Assembly: GCA_900635495.1 (NCBI GenBank)
Contig: LR134136.1
Location: forward strand, 1,240,001 to 1,304,000
From: Atlantibacter hermannii
GTDB taxonomy: Bacteria > Pseudomonadota > Gammaproteobacteria > Enterobacterales > Enterobacteriaceae
DNA: 64,000 nucleotides
Reading direction: 5' to 3'
Shown here: positions 53,882-63,317 of the stretch, piece after piece
Position numbering within the stretch: the first letter of the stretch is position 1
How the letters are laid out: each line of letters opens with the position of its first letter
Made by a program: the position numbers and the translations under genes
The notes under the pieces: model-generated
Told to the model about the DNA's origin: nothing
The model's database searches: none
Seen by the model: the letters and a program-made list of their open reading frames with translations, nothing else

Positions 53882-55864
53882 TGAAAACGATTGTCTTCGC
53901 TTATCACGATATGGGCTGCGCTGGGATTGAGGCGCTGTTAAAGGCGGGTTTCGACATCTGCGCTATTTTCACTCACCCCGATCGGGCGTCAGAAAATCAC
54001 TTTTTTGGCTCAGTGGCGCGTCTCGCGGCGGAGCAGGGCATTCCGGTTTTTGCGCCGGACGATGTGAATCATGCGCTGTGGGTTGAGCGGATCCAGAAAA
54101 TGGCTCCGGATATGATCTTTTCATTTTATTACCGCGCCCTGCTGAGCGAAAAAATCCTCGCGACCGCACGTCTCGGCGCCTATAACCTGCACGGTTCGCT
54201 GCTGCCGACATACCGTGGACGAGCGCCGCTAAACTGGGTGCTGGTCAATGGAGAAAGCGAAACGGGCGTCACGCTGCATCGCATGGTTGCACGCGCCGAT
54301 GCGGGCGATATCCTGGCGCAGGAGCGTATCGCGATTGCTGACGACGACGATGCAATGTCGTTACACCAGAAACTGGTGGCGGGCGCGAAAACCCTGTTAG
54401 CCTCATGCCTGCCGACAATGAAGCAGGGCCTTATTGACGGCGTCAAACAGGATGAGTCACGTGCGAGCGTCATGCCGGGACGTACGCCGGAGGATGGCCG
54501 TATCGAGTGGTCTTTACCCGCTAAAAGCATCGCTAATCTGGTGCGTGCGGTGACCGATCCCTGGCCTGGCGCGTTTGGTTATGTCGGGACGACGAAGTTT
54601 ATCGTCTGGAAAGCCAAAGCGCATGACATAGTCCATACGGCAAAACCGGGCACGGCCTTGTCCATCAATCCATTGATCATCGCCTGTGGCGAAGGCGCGC
54701 TTGAAGTGCTCACCGGCCAGAGTGAGCAAGGCGTCTATATGAACGGTAGCCAGCTTGCGCAAAGTCTCGGCCTGGTAGAGGGCGCGCTGCTTTATTCCCA
54801 GCCAATGGCGGCAATCAAACGCCGCAAACGGGTGTTGATACTGGGGGTGAACGGTTTTATCGGCAATCACCTGACCGAGCGCCTGCTGCAGGATAAAAAT
54901 TTCGATGTTTATGGCCTGGATATCAGTTCCGATGCCATTAGTCGGTTTATTGGTCATCCACGCTTTCAGTTTGTGGAAGGGGATATCAGCATTCATTCCG
55001 AATGGATCCAATACCATATCAAGAAGTGCGATGTGATCCTGCCGCTGGTGGCGATTGCCACCCCGATCGAATATACCCGCAATCCGCTACGCGTGTTTGA
55101 GCTGGATTTTGAAGAAAACCTGAAAATTATTCGTGACTGCGTGAAATACCAGAAACGCATTATCTTCCCGTCCACATCCGAGGTTTACGGGATGTGTCAC
55201 GACAGCAATTTCGACGAAGATCGCTCGAATCTGGTGGTGGGGGCCGATCAATAAGCAACGCTGGATCTATTCGGTTTCGAAGCAGCTGCTGGACCGGGTG
55301 ATTTGGGCGTATGGCGAGAAAGAAGGCTTAAAGTTTACGCTTTTCCGTCCCTTCAACTGGATGGGGCCGCGTCTTGATAACCTTAACGCCGCCCGTATCG
55401 GCAGTTCCCGCGCGATCACTCAGCTGATCCTTAATCTGGTTGAAGGTTCGCCGATCAAACTGATCGACGGCGGCGCCCAAAAACGCTGTTTTACCGATAT
55501 CCAGGATGGGGTGGAGGCGTTGTTCCGCATCATTGAGGATAAGCACAATCACTGTAACGGCCAGATTATCAATATTGGTAATCCGGACAATGAGGCCAGC
55601 ATAAAAGAACTGGCGGAGCGGCTGCTGGCGCATTTTGAACGTCACCCGTTACGCGACCAGTTTCCGCCTTTTGCCGGTTTTCGCGAGGTGGAGTCCAGCA
55701 GCTATTACGGCAAAGGTTATCAGGACGTCGAACACCGTAAACCGTCAATCAAAAATGCCCGTCGACTGTTGGACTGGACGCCGATGGTTAACATGGACAT
55801 CACCATCGAAAACACCCTGGACTTCTTCTTACGCAGCGTAGAACCACAGGATGACGTTCGATGA
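53881..55864 (+). CDS. arnA: ArnA, bifunctional UDP-Ara4N formyltransferase / UDP-glucuronate decarboxylase; one apparent insertion
   Basis: The N-terminal formyltransferase (1-304) shows YNLHGSLLPTYRGRAPLNW with the Asn/His catalytic pair. The C-terminal dehydrogenase (about 315-660) starts with the NAD loop VLILGVNGFIGNHLTERLL and has IFPSTSEVYGMC with Ser433-Glu434. The G5 run at 55239-55243 has one G too many. Four Gs read [20 protein letters not shown] and give 660 residues, exactly the E. coli length, so the Tyr/Lys catalytic segment is recovered. It overlaps arnD by four bases. Confidence 0.95.
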
Positions 55865-56762
55865 AAAAAATCGGCTTACGGGTCGATGTTGATACCTGGC
55901 GCGGCACCCATCGTGGGGTGCCCGCGCTGTTAAGGCTGTTCAGTCAACATCATATCCAGGCAAGTTTTTTCTTTAGCGTCGGACCCGACAATATGGGACG
56001 CCACCTGTGGCGTCTGCTTAAACCGCGCTTTCTCTGGAAGATGATCCGCTCACGGGCGGCGTCGTTGTACGGCTGGGATATTTTACTGGCGGGCACGGCG
56101 TGGCCGGGTAAACGCATTGGTGAGTCCGCCGCCGGGATCCTGCGTGCCACTGCCGCGCAACACGAAACCGGGCTGCACGCCTGGGATCATTTTGCCTGGC
56201 AAACCTGGGCTGGCGTGTGGCCGCGGGAAAGGCTGATGGCTGAAATCGCGCGCGGCGTGAATGAGCTGGAAAGTATCCTCGGCGACGCGGTGCGTTGCTC
56301 GGCTGCGGCGGGATGGCGTGCTGATGGTCGGGTTGTGGCGGCGAAAGAGCCGTTTGCGTTTCGCTATAACAGCGACTGTCGGGGGAGCGGCCCGTTTCGC
56401 CCCCAACTGGCCGATGGGCAACCCGGTACGGTACAAATTCCCGTGACCTTACCCACCTGGGACGAGGTGGTCGGGCAGACGATCGGCGCGGCGCAATTTA
56501 ACGATTACATCCTTGAGAAAATGTGCGCCGCCCCGGTTCACCTGTCTATACCATCCATGCGGAAGTGGAAGGCATCGTGGGCCACGCGGATTTCGCGCAG
56601 TTGCTCGAAAGGGCGAAAGCGAGCGGGATACAGTTTTGCCCGCTCAGTGAATTGTTGCCGCAGGACCTCTCTACCTTACCGCTCGGAAAGATTAAACGCG
56701 GGCATATTCCCGGCCGCGAAGGCTGGCTTGGCTGTCAGCAAACTGTGCAGGGTGACGTATGA
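55861..56762 (+). CDS. arnD: ArnD, undecaprenyl-phosphate Ara4FN deformylase; one apparent deletion
   Basis: ArnD removes the formyl group from the lipid-linked sugar, a step that drives the pathway forward. It is a NodB-type polysaccharide deacetylase: GLRVDVDTWRGTHRG (catalytic Asp, metal Asp), ETGLHAWDHFAWQ and AAAGWRADGRVVAAKEPFAF. The frame breaks at GG 56535-56536. One extra G gives GSPVYTIHAEVEGIVGH and continues to the TGA at 56760-56762, about 300 residues (296 in E. coli). It overlaps arnT by four bases. Confidence 0.93.
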
Positions 56763-58417
56763 CAAAACCGGTAAAGATCGTATTGCTGATCGCGCTGTTT
56801 GCGCTTTATTACCTTATTCCCGTCGAGTTTCGCGCCTTATGGCAGCCGGATGAAACGCGCTATGCGGAAATTAGCCGCGAAATGCTGGTCAATGGTAACT
56901 GGATAACGCCGCATTTTCTGGATGTTCGCTATTTTGAGAAACCCACCGCCGGTTACTGGATCAATAGCCTTGGCCAGTGGGTATTTGGCCATAACAATTT
57001 TGGCGTGAGGGCAGGGGCGATCGTCTCAACGACGTTAACTGCCGTTCTGGTTTACTGGCTGGGGATGCGGTTGTTTAACCAGCGTCGGGTCGCCCTCATC
57101 GCCAGCGTGATTTTTCTTACCTCGCTGCTGGTGTATGGCGTGGGCACGTATGCCGTGCTCGATCCTGTCCTGGCCTTATGGCTGATGGCATCAATGTGCA
57201 GCTTCTGGCTCGCGACCGAGGCGAAAACAACGTCGCGGCGACTCATGGGGTATGCGTTGCTGGGGGTCGCGTGCGCACTGGGGTTTATGACCAAAGGATT
57301 CCTGGCGCTCGCCGTGCCGGTGCTGGCGATTTTACCCTGGAGCCTGTGGCAAAAACGCATAAAAGAACTGCTGCTGTTTGGCCCGGTCGCGATAGGGGTT
57401 GCGGTACTGGCAAGCGTCCCGTGGGCACTGGCGATTTATCATCAGCAACCGGACTTCTGGCACTATTTCTTTTGGGTCGAGCATATCCAGCGTTTTGCAC
57501 AGGCGGATGCCCAACATAACGCGCCGTTCTGGTATTACCTGCCGATTTTGTTGCTGGGGAGCCTGCCGTGGCTGGGGTTACTGCCCGGCGCGTTGCTGAC
57601 CGGATGGCGCGCAAACCGGGCGTCTCCAGGCCCCGGCTATCTGCTCTGTTGGGTGGTGATGCCGCTGCTGTTCTTTTCCCTCGCTAACGGCAAATTACCG
57701 ACCTATATCCTGCCCTGTTTTGCGCCGCTGGCACTGCTGCTCGCGCATTATGGCACTTCTGTCGCCCCCGCTACCGGCAGGATGCTGAAAGCCAATGGCT
57801 GGATTAACGCCGGATTCGGCGGGCTGGTAACACTGGCACTGCTGACGGTCCTGGCACCGTGGAGCCTGGTGGGTCGCCCTCTGTATGGCTACACCGAAAT
57901 TTTCCGGTTTTCGCTTGCTGTGTTCGCATTCGCCAGTTGGGGAATTATTGGCGTACTGTCGGTGAAACCGGCGTCGCATCGCTGGATGTGGGCTGCACTC
58001 TGCCCGCTGGGCGTGGCGCTCACACTGAGTGCGGCGATACCGGAACGTATCCGCGACGCCAAGCAGCCCCAGTCTTTTGTCGGGGCGGTCGCGAACCGAA
58101 TGAGCGCCAGCCGCTATGTGCTCGCCAACGGCCCCGGTGTGGCGTCCCAGATTGCCTGGAGTTTGCGCAGAAGCGATATTTTGCTTTATGCCCAACAAGG
58201 CGAGCTGCGCTACGGGCTGAGTTACCCTGATGCGCAGCATAAATATGTCAGCCGCGAGGCGTTCGGGCAGTGGCTCGCGGAACATTGTCGCGAGGGGAAC
58301 GTCTCACTGGTCCTGTTACAGTCCTCGGTTGACGACCCGCCCGATGTGACGCCGCCGCCCGATTTTGTCTGGCGACAGGGCCGGTTGATCTATCTGGAAT
58401 ATGACCGTATCCCATGA
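56759..58417 (+). CDS. arnT: ArnT, lipid A 4-amino-4-deoxy-L-arabinose transferase
   Basis: ArnT moves L-Ara4N from undecaprenyl phosphate to lipid A on the outer face of the inner membrane. It has 552 residues (550 in E. coli). This GT83 enzyme has about 12-13 membrane helices and the first periplasmic loop ALWQPDETRYAEISREMLVN, with the catalytic Asp of the family. It overlaps arnD and arnE by four bases each. Confidence 0.97.
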   Translation: MTKPVKIVLLIALFALYYLIPVEFRALWQPDETRYAEISREMLVNGNWITPHFLDVRYFEKPTAGYWINSLGQWVFGHNNFGVRAGAIVSTTLTAVLVYWLGMRLFNQRRVALIASVIFLTSLLVYGVGTYAVLDPVLALWLMASMCSFWLATEAKTTSRRLMGYALLGVACALGFMTKGFLALAVPVLAILPWSLWQKRIKELLLFGPVAIGVAVLASVPWALAIYHQQPDFWHYFFWVEHIQRFAQADAQHNAPFWYYLPILLLGSLPWLGLLPGALLTGWRANRASPGPGYLLCWVVMPLLFFSLANGKLPTYILPCFAPLALLLAHYGTSVAPATGRMLKANGWINAGFGGLVTLALLTVLAPWSLVGRPLYGYTEIFRFSLAVFAFASWGIIGVLSVKPASHRWMWAALCPLGVALTLSAAIPERIRDAKQPQSFVGAVANRMSASRYVLANGPGVASQIAWSLRRSDILLYAQQGELRYGLSYPDAQHKYVSREAFGQWLAEHCREGNVSLVLLQSSVDDPPDVTPPPDFVWRQGRLIYLEYDRIP

Positions 58418-58746
58418 CAATCCTGCTTATTCTTCTGGTCAGCCTGTTAAGCTGCGCAGGGCAATTGTGTCAGAAGCAGGCCGCCCAGTGCCGCCTGCGA
58501 GGCGACGCCGGGCTCATGCTACGTTGGTTGGTGGCGGGCATAATGCTGCTGGGGATTGCGATGCTGGTCTGGTTAGCGGTGTTACGCACGGTGCCGGTTA
58601 GCCTTGCCTATCCCATGCTGAGCGTTAATTTTGTGTTTGTCGCCCTTGCCGCGCGCGTCATCTGGCGTGAACCGCTGACCTTACGCCAGTTCGTCGGAAC
58701 GTTAATGATTATGGCCGGCGTCGCGCTGATGGGGAGCCACCTGTGA
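58414..58746 (+). CDS. arnE: ArnE, subunit of the undecaprenyl-phosphate-Ara4N flippase
   Basis: A 110-residue, four-helix protein of the small multidrug resistance fold (111 in E. coli) that works with ArnF to flip the lipid-linked sugar. AYPMLSVNFVFVALAARVIW is the EamA/SMR signature region. It overlaps arnT and arnF by four bases. Confidence 0.94.
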   Translation: MTILLILLVSLLSCAGQLCQKQAAQCRLRGDAGLMLRWLVAGIMLLGIAMLVWLAVLRTVPVSLAYPMLSVNFVFVALAARVIWREPLTLRQFVGTLMIMAGVALMGSHL

Positions 58747-59121
58747 AAGGCTATTTCTTTGCGGCGGCAAGCGTTGCGCTGGTGTCCGTGGCGCAGCTCT
58801 TGCTGCGCTGGGCGATGATGCATCTGCCCGCGTTTGATGGGGCAGGGCTTAACGTGTTGTTGGCTGCTCCCCTGCCGTCTGCCCGCGCTTGCGGGCGGGC
58901 TTATCGCTTATGGACTATCCATGGTGTGCTGGCTCTGCGCATTGCACTATTTACCGCTAAGCCGTGCTTATCCGCTGTTGAGCCTGAGTTATGTGCTGGT
59001 GTGGGCGGGAGCCCTTTTGCTGCCTTCTTTCCATGAAGTCTTCCGGTGGAGCAGCGCGGCAGGAATCGGGCTGATCCTGTTGGGTTTACTCTGTGTGAAT
59101 GCCCCTTCCCGCAAAAAATAA
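58743..59121 (+). CDS. arnF: ArnF, subunit of the undecaprenyl-phosphate-Ara4N flippase; one apparent insertion
   Basis: The N-terminus MKGYFFAAASVALVSVAQLL and the later AYPLLSLSYVLVWAGALLLP are in different frames. One surplus base lies in about 58868-58886, a region of short C runs (CCCC at 58870-58873). With it removed, the protein is about 125 residues with four membrane helices (E. coli 128). The exact position is not certain, so a few residues near 40-48 are undefined. Confidence 0.87.
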
Positions 59122-59225
59122 GGGTTATGCCTGCATCTGCCAGCCACGTTTGGGCTTTCGGCTGGGCGCGAATGTTGTCAAAATCAGCCCGGTCGGTCCT
59201 GCTGTGAGCTATCGGGTTGTGTTGA

Positions 59226-59678
59226 ATGCCAAAAGATAAGCCATTTTTTCCTGACGACTATAACCAGCACGGGCAACTTAAACTGCCGATGTTGTTCTGG
59301 TTCGTCTTACTCTTTCAGGCCAGAACCTGGGTGCTGTTCGTCGCAGCAGGCGCGTCCCGTCAGCAGGGGGCCGCGCTGCTGGCGTTGTTTTATCCTGACA
59401 GCGAAGCATTCTGGGTCGGATTATTACCGGGCATACCGGCCGTCATTGCCTTTGTGCTGAGCGGCAGGCGAGGGCGCTGGCCGAGGCTGTGGTCTGCCTG
59501 GCTCTGGGTACTGATTGCGGCGCAGTGTGGAATTTTGCTGTGGCAAGCCGGGGTGGTTGTGACGGGGCAAGCGTTAAACGGCGTGACGCTGGCGCTCCTG
59601 ATTTTAGACATCACGGCGCTGGTCTGGCTGTTAACCAATCCACGACTGCGGGCCTGTTTTTTGCCTTCTGATAAGTAA
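59226..59678 (+). CDS. yfeZ: YfeZ, DUF2919 inner-membrane protein
   Basis: A 150-residue membrane protein with about four helices. DDYNQHGQLKLPMLFWFVLL, LLFQARTWVLFVAAGASRQQ and LLPGIPAVIAFVLSGRRGRW follow E. coli YfeZ. The function is unknown. It stands between arnF and yfeY on the same strand. I see no terminator in the 104 bases after arnF, so read-through is possible. Confidence 0.9.
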   Translation: MPKDKPFFPDDYNQHGQLKLPMLFWFVLLFQARTWVLFVAAGASRQQGAALLALFYPDSEAFWVGLLPGIPAVIAFVLSGRRGRWPRLWSAWLWVLIAAQCGILLWQAGVVVTGQALNGVTLALLILDITALVWLLTNPRLRACFLPSDK

Positions 59679-59740
59679 TTCGGCACTTTTCGGCTCAACG
59701 GCACTCCAACGTGAGCTGTTTTTAAAAAAAGGAATCATCA

Positions 59741-60313
59741 ATGAAACTGCGTCTGCTGGTGTGTGCGGCACCGCTTTTACTCTCCGGATGCTCAACGCTG
59801 TCCGGCATGAACTGGGGCGCGATAAACCCGGTTAACTGGTTTAGCTCGTCGGTTGAAGTCAGCGAAAATGGCGTCGGCGACGTCAACGCGAGTACCGCGA
59901 TGGACGAAAAGGCGATCGCCGAGGGGCTTGGTGGCGATTACCGCCTGCGCAGCGGGATGAAAACCGCGAATGGCAATATTGTGCGTTATTACGAAGCGCT
60001 GAAGGACGATAAACCGGCAATCATCATTAACGGTGATAACGGCACGGTCAGCCAGATTGATGTGATGGACCCCGAAGTGAAAACCGCCAGCGGCGTTGCG
60101 ATCGGCAGCGAATTCAGCAGCCTGTACAGCAAGGCCTATGGCACATGTGAGAAGGGCAGTGGTGATGATGTCGGTGCCGTAGCGTGCCAGGCGGCGGGTA
60201 GCCAGCACATCACTTATGTGTTCACCGGGGAATGGCGCGGCCCGGAAGGTTTAATGCCGTCCGATGATGCGTTAAAGAACTGGAAACTCAGTAAAATCGT
60301 CTGGCGTCGTTAA
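59741..60313 (+). CDS. yfeY: YfeY, RpoE-regulated lipoprotein (DUF1131)
   Basis: A 190-residue lipoprotein. The lipobox is LLSGC (Cys17), followed by STLSG, which favours sorting to the outer membrane. The DUF1131 domain fills the rest (YRLRSGMKTANGNIVRYYEA, TYVFTGEWRGPEGLMPSDD). E. coli yfeY belongs to the sigma-E regulon; I did not find a clear sigma-E promoter here. AAAAAAAGGAATC precedes the ATG. Confidence 0.92.
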   Translation: MKLRLLVCAAPLLLSGCSTLSGMNWGAINPVNWFSSSVEVSENGVGDVNASTAMDEKAIAEGLGGDYRLRSGMKTANGNIVRYYEALKDDKPAIIINGDNGTVSQIDVMDPEVKTASGVAIGSEFSSLYSKAYGTCEKGSGDDVGAVACQAAGSQHITYVFTGEWRGPEGLMPSDDALKNWKLSKIVWRR

Positions 60314-60413
60314 GCGCGTCAATCTTGCGCGCAGGCAAGGCGCAGCGTGAAAATTCAGGTAAAATGCCCGGCATCTCTGGCCACGTTCCGTGGCCTTGTT
60401 TTCAGGAGGAGAG

Positions 60414-61313
60414 ATGTCTCAGGTTCAAAGTGGCATTCTGCCCGAACATTGCCGCGCCGCAATCTGGATTGAAGCGCGGGTTTCACACGATCTTGATGCT
60501 GTTCGTCAAGGATGTAACGTTTTCACAGCGAAACTGGCCGGGTTGCAGGCGGCTTTCCCCGATGCGCATTTAGGGGCGGTGGTCGCGTTTGGTCACGATG
60601 TCTGGCGCGATATCAGCGGCGGTGTGGGCGGAGAAGAGCTGAAAAACTTCTCCCCGCTGGGGAAAGGCCTGGCGCCTGCCACGCAGCATGACCTGCTAAT
60701 CCATATTTTGTCGCTGCGTCATGACGTCAATTTCTCAGTGGCCCAGGCGGCGCTGGCGGCATTTGGCGACGCCATCACCGTAGTGGAAGAAACGCACGGT
60801 TTCCGTTGGGTGGAAGATCGCGATCTGAGCGGCTTTGTCGACGGCACTGAAAACCCTGCCGGGGATGAAGTCCGCCGCAGCGTCGCGGTCATTAACGACG
60901 GCGTGGACGCGGGCGGCAGCTATGTGTTCGTGCAGCGCTGGGAACACAATCTGAAGCAACTGAACCGGATGAGCGTGCCGGATCAGGAGATGATGATTGG
61001 CCGTACCAAGCAGGATAACGAAGAGATCGACGGTGACGCGCGTCCGGTAACGTCGCATCTGACCCGTGTCGATCTTAAAGAAAACGGCAAAGGATTGAAG
61101 ATTGTGCGCCAGAGCCTGCCGTACGGCACCGCCAGCGGAACTCACGGTCTCTACTTCTGTGCCTATTGCGCCACGCTGCATAATATCGAGCAGCAGTTGC
61201 TGAGCATGTTCGGTGACCTGGACGGCAAACGCGACGCCATGTTGCGCTTTACCAAACCCGTGACCGGCGGCTATTACTTCGCGCCTTCTCTGGAACGGCT
61301 GAACAGCCTGTAA
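60414..61313 (+). CDS. yfeX: YfeX, dye-decolorising-type (DyP) heme peroxidase
   Basis: A cytoplasmic DyP peroxidase of 299 residues, as in E. coli, which can oxidise porphyrinogens and act on heme-like substrates. The DyP signature GXXDG is in LSGFVDGTENPAGDE (catalytic Asp about 143). The heme-ligand histidine is in DARPVTSHLTRVDLKENG (about 215-225). The ATG at 60414 follows AGGAGGAG. Confidence 0.95.
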   Translation: MSQVQSGILPEHCRAAIWIEARVSHDLDAVRQGCNVFTAKLAGLQAAFPDAHLGAVVAFGHDVWRDISGGVGGEELKNFSPLGKGLAPATQHDLLIHILSLRHDVNFSVAQAALAAFGDAITVVEETHGFRWVEDRDLSGFVDGTENPAGDEVRRSVAVINDGVDAGGSYVFVQRWEHNLKQLNRMSVPDQEMMIGRTKQDNEEIDGDARPVTSHLTRVDLKENGKGLKIVRQSLPYGTASGTHGLYFCAYCATLHNIEQQLLSMFGDLDGKRDAMLRFTKPVTGGYYFAPSLERLNSL

Positions 61314-61319
61314 CTCCCC

Positions 61320-61343
61320 ACAGCGCGGCGTCTGCCGCGCTGT
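61320..61343 (+). terminator. Hairpin after yfeX
   Basis: The perfect ten-base stem ACAGCGCGGC / GCCGCGCTGT with a GTCT loop lies six bases after the yfeX stop. There is no clean T-tract, only CTTCAACCCC, so termination may be Rho-assisted. Confidence 0.5.
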
Positions 61344-61384
61344 CTTCAACCCCTGCTTATTCTCTTTTCGACTTCCAAATCACC

Positions 61385-61470
61385 AAACGGTATATAAAAG
61401 CGTTACTGCTTTAACACCCGTTATAAATAAACTGAACCCAGGATCGTCATCACATTTATAAGGGTGCAGA
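61385..61470 (+). promoter_or_regulatory. Probable cysP promoter region
   Basis: TATAAA at 61422-61427 could be a -10, 44 bases before the cysP ATG. The AT-rich segment upstream (GGTATATAAAAGCGTTACTG) is where CysB binds in E. coli cysP. CysB sites are too degenerate to assign by eye. Confidence 0.4.
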
Positions 61471-62483
61471 ATGGCCGTTAAATCAGCGAAAAAATTTTCA
61501 GTGCGCTTGCAGTCCTGGTGTTAGCTGGCCCTGCGCAAGCAACGGAATTACTTAACAGTTCTTATGATGTCTCGCGCGAGCTGTTTGCGGCGCTGAACAC
61601 GCCCTTCGAAGCGCAGTGGGCACAGGAAAACGGCGGAGATAAGCTGACTATCAAGCAATCGCATGCCGGTTCATCAAAACAGGCGCTGGCGATTTTGCAG
61701 GGCTTAAAAGCCGACGTTGTAACTTATAACCAGGTGACTGACGTGCAGATCCTGCATGACAGAGGCAACCTGATCCCGGCGAACTGGCAGAGCCGTTTGC
61801 CGAATAACAGCTCGCCGTTCTATTCCACCATGGCGTTCCTGGTGCGTAAGGGCAACCCCAAAAATATCCACGACTGGAATGACCTGGTGCGTTCCGACGT
61901 GAAGCTGATTTTCCCGAACCCGAAAACCTCCGGTAACGCGCGTTACACCTATCTGGCCGCCTGGGGCGCTGCGGATAAAGCGGATGGCGGCGATAAAGCC
62001 AAAACCGCGCAGTTTATGACCCAGTTTCTGAAAAATGTCGAAGTGTTCGATACCGGCGGCCGTGGCGCGACCACTACTTTTGTAGAGCGCGGTCTTGGCG
62101 ATGTGCTGATCAGCTTTGAATCGGAAGTGAATAATATTCGCAATCAGTATGCCAAAGAAGGTTTTGAGGTCGTGGTGCCGAAGGTGAACGTCATGGCGGA
62201 GTTCCCGGTCGCCTGGGTGGACAAAAACGTCAAGGCCAACGGCACAGAGAAAGCGGCGAAAGCGTACCTGAATTATCTCTACAGCCCGACAGCCCAAACC
62301 ATCATCACCGATTTCTACTATCGCGTGAATAACCCTGAGGTGATGGCGAAGCTGAACGATAAATTCCCGCAGACGGAGTTGTTCCGCGTGGAAGATCAGT
62401 TTGGCAGTTGGCCGGATGTGATGAAAACCCACTTTAACAGCGGCGGCGAACTGGACAAGCTGCTGGCGGCGGGGCGTAAGTAA
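61471..62483 (+). CDS. cysP: CysP, periplasmic thiosulfate/sulfate-binding protein; one apparent deletion
   Basis: CysP captures thiosulfate and sulfate for the CysUWA importer. The ATG at 61471 follows AAGGG. The signal peptide is broken by loss of one A in the A6 run at 61489-61494. Seven As read MAVKSAKKIFSALAVLVLAG, then PAQA before TELLNSSYDVSRELF. That gives 337 residues (338 in E. coli). Sulfate-binding protein signatures include KQSHAGSSKQALAILQGLKA and NPKTSGNARYTYLAAWGAA. It overlaps cysU by one base. Confidence 0.94.
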
Positions 62484-63317
62484 TGTTCGCAGTCTCTACC
62501 CGCCGGGTGCTTCCAGGCTTTACCCTGAGCCTGGGCACCAGCCTGCTGTTTGTGTGCCTGATTTTGCTGTTGCCGTTAAGCGCGCTGGTGATGCAATTGT
62601 CCCAGATGAGCTGGGCGCAGTACTGGGAGGTCATTACTAACCCGCAGGTCGTGGCTGCCTATAAAGTGACACTGTTATCTGCGGCGGCGGCTTCTGTTTT
62701 CAACGGCGTGTTCGGCCTGTTAATGGCGTGGATTTTAACGCGCTACCGTTTCCCTGGTCGCACTATTCTGGATGCGCTGATGGATCTGCCGTTTGCGCTC
62801 CCGACTGCGGTCGCAGGCCTGACGCTGGCGTCGCTGTTTTCGGTTAACGGTTTTTACGGCGAATGGCTGGCCATGCTGGGTATTAAAGTCACCTACACCT
62901 GGCTTGGCATCGCGGTGGCGATGGCATTCACCAGTATTCCGTTCGTGGTACGTACGGTACAACCGGTGCTTGAAGAACTGGGGCCAGAATATGAAGAAGC
63001 GGCGGAGACGCTGGGCGCCAGCCGCTGGCAGAGTTTTACCCGCGTGGTCTTGCCGGAACTCTCTCCGGCGCTGATGGCCGGGGTGGCGTTGTCGTTTACC
63101 CGCAGTCTCGGCGAATTCGGCGCGGTGATTTTTATCGCCGGCAACATCGCCTGGAAAACAGAAGTGACTTCACTGATGATTTTTTGTGCGTTTGCAGGAG
63201 TTTGATTACCCGGCCGCCAGCGCCATTGCATCGGTGATCCTGGCCGCCTCGTTGATGCTGCTGTTTGCAATCAACACCTTGCAAAGCCGCTTTGGTCGGC
63301 GGGTGGTAGGTCACTAA
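62483..63317 (+). CDS. cysU: CysU (CysT), sulfate/thiosulfate ABC permease; one apparent insertion
   Basis: An inner-membrane permease subunit with about six helices and the ABC-coupling EAA loop EEAAETLGASRWQSFTRVVL. The T6 run at 63180-63185 has one T too many. Five Ts read SLMIFVRLQEFDYPAASAIA and end at the TAA of 63315-63317, giving 277 residues, the E. coli length. Its stop overlaps the cysW ATG by one base. Confidence 0.95.
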